A stretch of 5,051 nt of DNA from contig DATCIH010000070.1 of assembly GCA_036507955.1 (NCBI GenBank), forward strand, positions 1 to 5,051, given 5' to 3'. Of this stretch, positions 1 through 5,051 are shown in pieces. This DNA comes from DATCIH01 sp036507955 (GTDB lineage: Bacteria; Bacillota; Clostridia; Clostridiales; Clostridiaceae). The stretch's first letter is position 1. Each line of letters opens with the position of its first letter. The notes under the pieces are model-generated. The model searched no databases, had not been told where the DNA came from, and saw nothing but the letters and a program-made list of their open reading frames with translations. The position numbers and the translations under genes were made by a program.

Positions 1-2504
1 AAGGCTTGCTTTAATCTTTGATCTGGGGCAAAACCCATCTCGGATGCAAAGCGTTTTTGAAAGGTGTTGAATAGGTGAAGTGCCATACTTCGCCTACCTG
101 AGGATATGTAAAGCCGGATTAGTCGAAGGCATGCATCTTCATTTAAATAATCCACATCGATTATTCGAAGTATCAAGGCTTCAGCTTCAATTATACGGTT
201 ATCTCTAATATATATTAAACATAAAACTTCCGAAGCATCTAGAAAGTAAGCTTTGTATTTCACCCTAATGGGTTCTAGCCAATCCTCGTACAGGTCATAA
301 CTTAAAAGATTATCAGTATAAAGCGTAGCAATAGTTTCAAGTATCTTCGTGATGCTTTTTATTTTGTCATCTAAAAGCTCACCAAACTCCTGTTTATGAG
401 CATCAAAATTTAAATACTTATGACCGCTAAGTTCAAAATCAGGGAAATCCTTCTTCATATGCTGCTTATATCTAAGATATAGAGCATTAAAATCTTCTAA
501 ATCACTTTTCACTTTAAAGGAACTCCTTATAATAAGACTAGAATTTATTTCGTTAACTAAAGAAAAATTATTTGATGAGGCTATATTATATTTTTGCATA
601 AGCTTTCGAAGCTCAGACAGTGCAACTCTAAGTGAAGCTCCAGCTGCCTTTTTATCATAACGTTGCCAAAACATATCTATAAGTGCTTCCCTGGTAATAA
701 ATTTATCCACATTTAAAAACAAATACTTTACTAGCCATTGCTCTTTTTTTGTTTTCCATTCCTCCTCTCCAATAGGAATTCCGTTTACAGTGATAGAAAA
801 TTGACCAAAGAGCTTAACACTTATATGTATAGGTTCTATATTTATGACATTGTTTAGTTGAGTATACTGCTCTAGAAAGGACATTACAAAATCTGATATA
901 CCCATTTGGGATACGATAGTCGCAATAGAGCTGAAGTAATCTTCAGCCTTTGACCCAAAATATTTTTTAATCATCTCCAAAATATAGTCGGTACATATAT
1001 TCAAATTATATGCTCGTAGGGATAGCTCTAAAAAAGTTGGGAAGTGCATACCAAAGAAAGAGTAAAATCCATTATTAGAAGCGGTGAAAAAAGCACGACG
1101 AAGATAAATCTCCCCCTGTTCGCTATCTAAGGTTCTGTAATACAACTTTGAGAGATGGAAATTTATATTACAGGATATTTGTTTTAATTTCCTAGAATTA
1201 CTTAACTTAAGTGACTCTAAAAGATTAAATTCTGCCTGCTTAAAAAGACCAGCTTCACTTTGTACCACACCTAAAATACACTGACTTATTACTAAAGTAT
1301 CTGGCCAAGTAGAAGCAGGAGATGATTTTATTATGTTAAAAGAATCTTGGGCCTTCTCAACTAAAGTATTATGGCTTTTTTGGGAAGCAATCCATAAGGT
1401 GGCATATAAAGAATTGAGTGCAGCCATAGATTTATTTCCAATACTCTGAAAGCAGATTGTTGAGGCACTTAAAAGTTCTAGAGCTTCCTTTACATTATGC
1501 ATTAAGTACATATTCATTGCCTGGAGATTCTTTGAGTAGGCTATAAAATATGGAAAGTTATAGTTTTCTCCTAAGAACAAAATCTCATTTATCTCGGTTG
1601 AACAGGTATCTAATTGTGCACTAATACGTTGCATACTGCAGTAGATTATAAGTGAGGCACCTCTCACCATAGAATTATTTACTGCTATGGGGAGGGCTAA
1701 AGCTTCTAATATATTTTTCTTTCCAGCTTTAAGGTCACCCAACCTATTATAAATGGTGCTGGTATAGGCCAAAATGATCCAACGGAAGTCCTCATCAAGG
1801 CTATCTAGATTTATTTGATTATAATAGGAAATACTTAGGGATAAGTTATCATCCCATGCAGACATACATAGAGAAAGAACTGAACTTAGCTCATGATAAT
1901 TTTCATATCTTTTTAAAGAATCCCGAGAAGGAATACATTTGAATAGATTTTTAGCCTTAACCTTATCGTTTTTCATGTAGTACAAAATACTTATACTTAT
2001 TAGGCAGCGAAGTAGCATACAAATATTATCCTCAGACTGAAATAAATCCAGGGCATTTTTAAAGCATAATAAAGCCTCATCCATATTAATAACATTTAGA
2101 GTAAAAGCTTTAATATATAAAAGCATTGGTTTAGTATTTATCATTTCGGTGGATAAGAAACCCATATAGAAAATTACTTTTTCTGTGGGCATATTGTTTA
2201 TAAACCATAAGCCATATTTTTCTAACATCCTTGAGATGCTCAAAGCATCATTAAGAGTTGCATATAGTTGAATAGCTTTATTATACTTCTCACTTTTTTC
2301 ATAATATAGGGCAGCTAATCTAAGGAAAGCTAAGGTGTCATCAATTGCTAGTAAGTTTTTTACTTGCTCAGAAGTAAAGTATTCTAACATAAATAGCTTT
2401 TCCTTGGAAGACCTAAAATCATTATCCATATGCTTTAATGAATTAAAGAAAACAGGAACTTTAGACATAATATTGTTATTATTTATTGGCTCTACATGTA
2501 TCAT
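1..2504 (-). CDS. SARP/BTAD-family transcriptional regulator with TPR-like body, no STAND ATPase (3' end cut by window edge)
   Basis: Reading the minus strand from ATG at 2504 gives 834 codons with no stop up to the left edge. Residues about 42-550 are helical and repeat-like. The stretch near 60-110 (LRLAALYYEKSEKYNKAIQLY and on) resembles the TPR-type region that follows the ATPase in MalT/LAL regulators. Residues about 560-640 look like the SARP/OmpR winged helix: LFGQFSITVNG (from L565), then a WKTKKEQWLVKYL helix, ITREALIDMFW, and a recognition-helix segment SLRVALSELRKL. Residues about 700-834 fit a BTAD: LYTDNLL, YEDWLEPIR, AEALILRIIDVDYLNEDACLRLIRLYISSGR, and finally EMGFAP, the usual end of this domain, so few residues are probably missing. 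No P-loop is visible. Role (inferred): cytoplasmic DNA-binding activator. It is divergent from the dehydratase operon. The start is chosen from a good ribosome site; the next ATG (2468) has none. Confidence 0.85.
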   Translation of the reverse strand, partial: MIHVEPINNNNIMSKVPVFFNSLKHMDNDFRSSKEKLFMLEYFTSEQVKNLLAIDDTLAFLRLAALYYEKSEKYNKAIQLYATLNDALSISRMLEKYGLWFINNMPTEKVIFYMGFLSTEMINTKPMLLYIKAFTLNVINMDEALLCFKNALDLFQSEDNICMLLRCLISISILYYMKNDKVKAKNLFKCIPSRDSLKRYENYHELSSVLSLCMSAWDDNLSLSISYYNQINLDSLDEDFRWIILAYTSTIYNRLGDLKAGKKNILEALALPIAVNNSMVRGASLIIYCSMQRISAQLDTCSTEINEILFLGENYNFPYFIAYSKNLQAMNMYLMHNVKEALELLSASTICFQSIGNKSMAALNSLYATLWIASQKSHNTLVEKAQDSFNIIKSSPASTWPDTLVISQCILGVVQSEAGLFKQAEFNLLESLKLSNSRKLKQISCNINFHLSKLYYRTLDSEQGEIYLRRAFFTASNNGFYSFFGMHFPTFLELSLRAYNLNICTDYILEMIKKYFGSKAEDYFSSIATIVSQMGISDFVMSFLEQYTQLNNVINIEPIHISVKLFGQFSITVNGIPIGEEEWKTKKEQWLVKYLFLNVDKFITREALIDMFWQRYDKKAAGASLRVALSELRKLMQKYNIASSNNFSLVNEINSSLIIRSSFKVKSDLEDFNALYLRYKQHMKKDFPDFELSGHKYLNFDAHKQEFGELLDDKIKSITKILETIATLYTDNLLSYDLYEDWLEPIRVKYKAYFLDASEVLCLIYIRDNRIIEAEALILRIIDVDYLNEDACLRLIRLYISSGRRSMALHLFNTFQKRFASEMGFAPDQRLKQA

Positions 2505-2511
2505 GGACATT

Positions 2512-2517
2512 TCCTTT
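2512..2517 (-). promoter_or_regulatory. Ribosome binding site of the regulator
   Basis: The minus strand reads AAAGGA seven bases before the ATG at 2504. This supports that start over the in-frame ATG at 2468, which is preceded only by an A/T run with no purine-rich site. An ATG at 2520 is in another frame and soon meets a stop. Confidence 0.7.
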
Positions 2518-2545
2518 CATTAATTAAATATGTAATATTTAGATT

Positions 2546-2574
2546 ATTATGTTATAATTATATTATAACATAAT
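2546..2574. repeat. 29-bp near-perfect palindrome (13-bp arms, 3-bp spacer)
   Basis: The left arm ATTATGTTATAAT (2546-2558) and right arm ATTATAACATAAT (2562-2574) are exact inverted copies around the spacer TAT. The symmetry is full length, so it may bind a dimeric regulator. It also contains TGTTATAAT on both strands, an extended -10 promoter motif. Either use, or both, is possible. It is too AT-rich to act as a normal intrinsic terminator and has no clean T-tract. Confidence 0.85.
2548..2558 (+). promoter_or_regulatory. Possible opposed extended -10 element toward the dehydratase operon
   Basis: The plus strand carries TGTTATAAT (2550-2558), the mirror of the regulator's -10. Initiation would be near 2565, leaving a leader of about 260 bases before the dehydratase gene. 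No convincing -35 is seen 16-18 bp upstream. It may be a true divergent promoter or only a by-product of the palindrome. Confidence 0.35.
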
Positions 2575-2590
2575 TCGAGGATATTTTACG
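2562..2590 (-). promoter_or_regulatory. Probable promoter of the regulator (extended -10)
   Basis: On the minus strand TATAAT lies at 2567-2562, preceded by TG with one base between (TGTTATAAT), a consensus extended -10. Transcription would start near 2555, giving a leader of about 50 bases before the ATG at 2504. At 17-bp spacing the -35 position (2590-2585) reads CGTAAA, far from TTGACA. It falls inside the 11-bp tandem repeat, as expected if an activator replaces -35 recognition or an extended -10 suffices. Confidence 0.55.
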
Positions 2591-2603
2591 TTTATTTTAC
2601 GTT
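2582..2603. repeat. Two exact tandem copies of an 11-bp repeat, candidate SARP-type operator
   Basis: TATTTTACGTT occurs at 2582-2592 and again at 2593-2603 with no mismatch. Known SARP regulators bind direct repeats of about seven bases spaced at 11 bp, roughly one helical turn, near -35. Both the period and the position fit: the left copy covers the -35 position of the regulator's presumed promoter. A one-mismatch copy of the core (TTTTACAT for TTTTACGT) is at 2686-2693. Use as the operator of the neighbouring SARP-like protein is inference. Confidence 0.6.
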
Positions 2604-2728
2604 TTATAAATAAAATATAAATATACCTTATATTGCTATTAATAACTAATAAAAGAAAACAAATAAAGCGGAAAAAACATTTTATTTTTACATAAAAGAC
2701 AATTATTTCATCATTTGGTGGGAAAAAA

Positions 2729-2756
2729 AGGACATGCTTTATGTTAATGTTATTAC
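2729..2756 (+). promoter_or_regulatory. Possible promoter for the dehydratase operon
   Basis: AGGACA (2729-2734, four of six to TTGACA), a 16-bp spacer and TATTAC (2751-2756, four of six to TATAAT), with TG one base before the -10 (2748-2749), make a moderate extended -10 promoter. Initiation near 2763 would give a leader of about 60 bases. This reading competes with the small leader-peptide reading of the same stretch. Confidence 0.35.
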
Positions 2757-2773
2757 ATATTCAAGTTTTTTAG
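2741..2773 (+). CDS. Possible 10-residue leader peptide (speculative)
   Basis: ATG at 2741 opens a ten-codon frame (MLMLLHIQVF) ending in TAG at 2771-2773, about 50 bases before the dehydratase start. AAAGGA at 2727-2732 sits eight bases upstream, better spaced than many real ribosome sites. There is no run of one amino acid, as in amino-acid attenuators, and no terminator hairpin that I can see afterward. It would be transcribed only if a promoter lies further upstream, such as the palindrome. It may well be chance. Confidence 0.15.
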   Translation: MLMLLHIQVF

Positions 2774-2804
2774 TTGTTAGGTTTGGATTGTAGATATTTA
2801 AGAT

Positions 2805-2811
2805 GAGGGGG
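2805..2811 (+). promoter_or_regulatory. Ribosome binding site deciding the dehydratase start
   Basis: GAGGGGG lies 12 bases before ATG 2824, a slightly long spacing. The earlier ATGs cannot use it: 2803 precedes it and 2812 directly abuts it, and neither has another purine-rich site upstream. Confidence 0.5.
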
Positions 2812-2823
2812 ATGCTCATATTT

Positions 2824-4698
2824 ATGGTGAGACTTAAAAGTGTAAGAGAATTAGTTTTAATCGTAATTGATATAGCTTTTGTGAATATAGCCTTTTTGAT
2901 GGCCTTTTATTTTAGATTCAATTTTACTGTTCCTAACTTCGAGATCACTTTTTATAAGAGTAATGCGATTATAATAACTGCTATTTATATAGTAATTTTG
3001 TATTTATTTAAGCTTTATAAGAGCCTGTGGATCTATGCATCTATAGATGAGTTCATGTTCGCAATAGGAGGGTGTGTATCAGCCACTATTGCAAGTATTG
3101 GATATTTTGCTTTCACTAATAAGGCTTACTCTCTTAGTATAGTTATTTTAGCAGGTATTTTTAGTACTGCATTTATAGTTGGCTTTAGGATGTCTTTTAG
3201 GATAATGCGGAGATATCTGGCTCTGCTTGATAGGAAACAACATATAGACTCAAAAAGAATTATGATAATTGGAGCGGGACAAGCTGGAACAACGGTAATT
3301 AAGGAAATGAAAATGAATACTGAGTTAGATTACAATCCTGTAGTGTTAATTGATGATGATAGAAACAAACAGGGGTCATATATAGCTGGCATAAAGGTTG
3401 CGGGTAATAGAAACAGCATAGAAGAGATAGCAAGAAAGTATGAAATACATGAAGTAATTATAGCTATAGCATCCCTTAACAATAAAAACAAGAAGGAGCT
3501 CCTTGATATTTGCATGAAAACAGGATGTAAAGTAAAAGTAATACCAAGCATTTCTGAAATCATAGATGGTAAAGTAACCTTGAATAAAATAAGAGATGTG
3601 CATATTGAAGATTTATTAAGTAGAGACCCTGTGGAACTGAATCTGTACGGTATTAGAGAAAATATTAAAGACAAAATTGTTATGGTTACTGGAGGCGGTG
3701 GTTCTATAGGGTCAGAGCTTTGCAGGCAGATTATAAAGTTTAAACCAAAGCAATTATTAGTTTTAGAAAACTATGAAAATAACGCCTATGATCTGCAACA
3801 GGAGTTTAAAAGAGAAGGCGTAAAGGTAGAGGTTATATTTATTATGGCGTCCGTGAGGGATATTAAAAGGTTAGATTTTATATTTAATAAATTTAGACCT
3901 GATATGGTATTTCATGCAGCAGCCCATAAGCATGTTCCCCTAATGGAGGATAACCCAGCTGAAGCAGTTAAAAATAATATATTAGGTACATTAAACTTAG
4001 TTCAAACAGCAGATAAGTATGGGGTTAAGAGATTTGTTATGATTTCAACAGATAAAGCAGTGAATCCTACAAATGTAATGGGTGCAACTAAGAGAGTTTG
4101 CGAAATGATAGTTCAAGCTATGAGCGTTTTAAGTAAAACTCAATTTGTAGCAGTTAGATTTGGAAATGTGTTAGGAAGCAATGGTTCTGTGGTTCCACTA
4201 TTTATAAAGCAGATACAAAATGGTGGCCCAGTAACAGTAACCCACAAAGAGATAAATAGATTCTTCATGACTATTCCAGAAGCAGCACAGCTTGTGCTTC
4301 AAGCCTCAACCTTTGCTAAGGGTGGGGAAATATTCGTACTAGATATGGAAAGCCCTGTTAAGATATATGACTTAGCTTGCAACCTAATAAGACTTTCAGG
4401 TCTGATCCCAAATGAAGATATAAAAATAGAGATAACCGGCCTTAGACCAGGGGAAAAGCTTTATGAAGAACTACTTACAGATGAAGAAGGTTTAATTAAT
4501 ACAAGTAACAATAAGATATTTGTTGGAAAGTCTACTTTTATTGATTTTCATGAATTGAAGGGGAAGATAGATGAGCTAAGGCTTATAGTGGAAAAGGAAA
4601 ATGAGGAGGACAACAAGGAAGACATAATTAGAAAGCTTCAAGAACTGGTACCTACTTATAAGAGATTTAAAGCACTTAAGGCAGCTGTTAATAGTTAA
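2824..4698 (+). CDS. Membrane-anchored UDP-GlcNAc 4,6-dehydratase-type protein (CapD/WbpM/PglF/EpsC family)
   Basis: This 624-residue protein has the full architecture of the large nucleotide-sugar 4,6-dehydratases. Four membrane segments lie at about 10-30, 47-64, 77-97 and 103-122. A first Rossmann domain follows with GAGQAG at 150-155, then an extended SDR domain with the NAD(P) motif TGGGGSIG at 289-296 and HAAAHKHVPLME from 364. The catalytic TDK is at 409-411 and Met419 replaces the usual SDR tyrosine eight residues later (MGATKR), the known signature of the large PglF/WbpM group. RFGNVLGSNGSV starts at 445 and GLRPGEKLYEEL at 539. The family removes water from UDP-GlcNAc to give UDP-4-keto-6-deoxy-GlcNAc at the inner membrane face, a precursor for bacillosamine, QuiNAc or FucNAc sugars. 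Exact substrate is not readable. ATGs at 2803 and 2812 are in frame; 2824 is preferred because the downstream paralogue aligns from there without gaps. No internal damage is seen. Confidence 0.93.
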   Translation: MVRLKSVRELVLIVIDIAFVNIAFLMAFYFRFNFTVPNFEITFYKSNAIIITAIYIVILYLFKLYKSLWIYASIDEFMFAIGGCVSATIASIGYFAFTNKAYSLSIVILAGIFSTAFIVGFRMSFRIMRRYLALLDRKQHIDSKRIMIIGAGQAGTTVIKEMKMNTELDYNPVVLIDDDRNKQGSYIAGIKVAGNRNSIEEIARKYEIHEVIIAIASLNNKNKKELLDICMKTGCKVKVIPSISEIIDGKVTLNKIRDVHIEDLLSRDPVELNLYGIRENIKDKIVMVTGGGGSIGSELCRQIIKFKPKQLLVLENYENNAYDLQQEFKREGVKVEVIFIMASVRDIKRLDFIFNKFRPDMVFHAAAHKHVPLMEDNPAEAVKNNILGTLNLVQTADKYGVKRFVMISTDKAVNPTNVMGATKRVCEMIVQAMSVLSKTQFVAVRFGNVLGSNGSVVPLFIKQIQNGGPVTVTHKEINRFFMTIPEAAQLVLQASTFAKGGEIFVLDMESPVKIYDLACNLIRLSGLIPNEDIKIEITGLRPGEKLYEELLTDEEGLINTSNNKIFVGKSTFIDFHELKGKIDELRLIVEKENEEDNKEDIIRKLQELVPTYKRFKALKAAVNS

Positions 4699-4708
4699 GC
4701 ATTTATTT

Positions 4709-4715
4709 AGGAGGG
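4709..4715 (+). promoter_or_regulatory. Strong ribosome binding site of the second dehydratase gene
   Basis: AGGAGGG lies five bases before ATG 4721, within the 22-bp gap after the TAA at 4696-4698. No terminator or promoter fits in the gap, so the two genes are very probably co-transcribed. This site is stronger and better spaced than that of the first gene. Confidence 0.8.
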
Positions 4716-4720
4716 CAAAG

Positions 4721-5051
4721 ATGAAAATATTAAAACTATTGAATAGAGCTACATTAATTTTGATTGATATTGTATTAGTAATGCTTTCTTATTTAGGAGC
4801 CCTATTTTTCAGGTTTGATACTCAAATCCCTGTTGTATATAGGAAAATTTTTTTAGAGAACTTGCCTTATATCCTCATTATTTATATTCTCACCTTCTAC
4901 TTATTTAGACTATATAAGAGTCTTTGGCTTATGGCCTCCATTGATGAGTTTATGATGGCGGTGGGAGCCTGTATTATTGGTAATTGGGCAAGTTTAGGTG
5001 CTCAGTATGCATTGGGTCGAACCTTGCCTTTAATTGTAAACATATTGGCAG
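4721..5051 (+). CDS. Second CapD/PglF-like polysaccharide biosynthesis protein, N-terminal part (3' end beyond window)
   Basis: 110 codons are visible before the right edge. They make the membrane domain typical of large nucleotide-sugar dehydratases: helices at about 10-30, 47-64, 77-97 and a start of a fourth near 103. The segment aligns with residues 1-110 of the upstream dehydratase with no gap; I count 46 identical positions by hand. The best-kept block is YLF(K/R)LYKSLW followed by ASIDEFM (residues 60-78), at the end of helix 2 and the cytoplasmic loop. The enzyme domains lie outside the window, so catalytic activity cannot be checked. By family it is probably another UDP-sugar 4,6-dehydratase, perhaps with different substrate or stereochemistry, but a truncated or non-catalytic copy is not excluded. 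Confidence 0.85.
   Translation, partial: MKILKLLNRATLILIDIVLVMLSYLGALFFRFDTQIPVVYRKIFLENLPYILIIYILTFYLFRLYKSLWLMASIDEFMMAVGACIIGNWASLGAQYALGRTLPLIVNILA

Larger units (their letters stand above)
2505..2823. other. Divergent AT-rich intergenic region (control region)
   Basis: About 320 bases separate the two divergent start codons. From left to right it holds the regulator's 5' leader (2505-2545), the palindrome with two opposed extended -10 elements (2546-2574), an 11-bp tandem repeat (2582-2603), an A/T-rich stretch with several A-runs (about 2604-2730), a possible promoter or leader peptide (2727-2773), and the ribosome site of the dehydratase gene. I see no tRNA, no recognisable riboswitch, and no strong GC stem followed by a T-run. 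Confidence 0.75.

Noticed and set aside
2335..2523. Plus-strand 62-codon open frame
   Set aside because: It lies opposite the 5' part of the regulator gene, has no ribosome site or recognisable motif, and the minus-strand frame is clearly the real one.
2546..2574. Palindrome as an intrinsic terminator
   Set aside because: It contains only one G-C pair per arm, has no following T-tract, and lies between two divergent genes where no transcript is expected to end.
2734..2793. 19-codon frame MLYVNVITYSSFLVVRFGL upstream of, and in frame with, the dehydratase gene
   Set aside because: The AAAGGA is only one base before its ATG, too close to serve it, and the frame ends in TAG at 2791; likely chance.
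2604..2800. Riboswitch or structured leader RNA before the dehydratase gene
   Set aside because: I found no conserved riboswitch core and no stable GC-containing stems; the stretch is mostly A/T runs.
2505..2800. Remnant of a lost ATPase domain upstream of the regulator
   Set aside because: Stops occur in every minus-strand frame and no P-loop or other ATPase motif is visible, so there is no sign of a recent frameshift or deletion here.
3330..3674. Minus-strand open frames (114 codons, and a nested 75 codons at 3376-3603)
   Set aside because: Both are opposite the linker between the two Rossmann domains of the dehydratase; the sequences are low-complexity shadows (Ser/Phe/Leu or Tyr/Phe rich) without ribosome sites.

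Overview
The window is AT-rich DNA with Clostridium-like codon use (many ATA, TTA and AGA codons, strong GGAGG-type ribosome sites). A low-GC member of the Bacillota, probably a clostridium, is the best guess; nothing here fixes the species.

Layout: (1) 1-2504, minus strand, is one long open frame that runs off the left edge. It encodes a regulator with a helical-repeat (TPR/MalT-like) body, a SARP/OmpR-type winged helix and a C-terminal bacterial transcriptional activator domain (BTAD). It appears to lack the N-terminal STAND ATPase usual in its large relatives. (2) 2505-2823 is a very AT-rich divergent intergenic region. It holds a near-perfect 29-bp palindrome that places an extended -10 element on each strand, and next to it an exact 11-bp tandem repeat. 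The 11-bp period and the position over the regulator's -35 make the repeat a candidate operator for the SARP-like protein. (3) 2824-4698, plus strand, encodes a complete membrane-anchored nucleotide-sugar 4,6-dehydratase of the CapD/WbpM/PglF/EpsC type. (4) 4721-5051, plus strand, is the start of a second gene whose N-terminal membrane domain aligns without gaps to that of the first. The two form a tandem paralogous pair in one operon, 22 bp apart.

Together this looks like the beginning of a surface-polysaccharide or protein-glycosylation locus. The dehydratases would make 4-keto-6-deoxy UDP-sugar precursors, and the divergent regulator may control itself and possibly the glycan operon. The control link is inferred from arrangement and operator-like repeats; the enzyme assignment rests on clear motifs.
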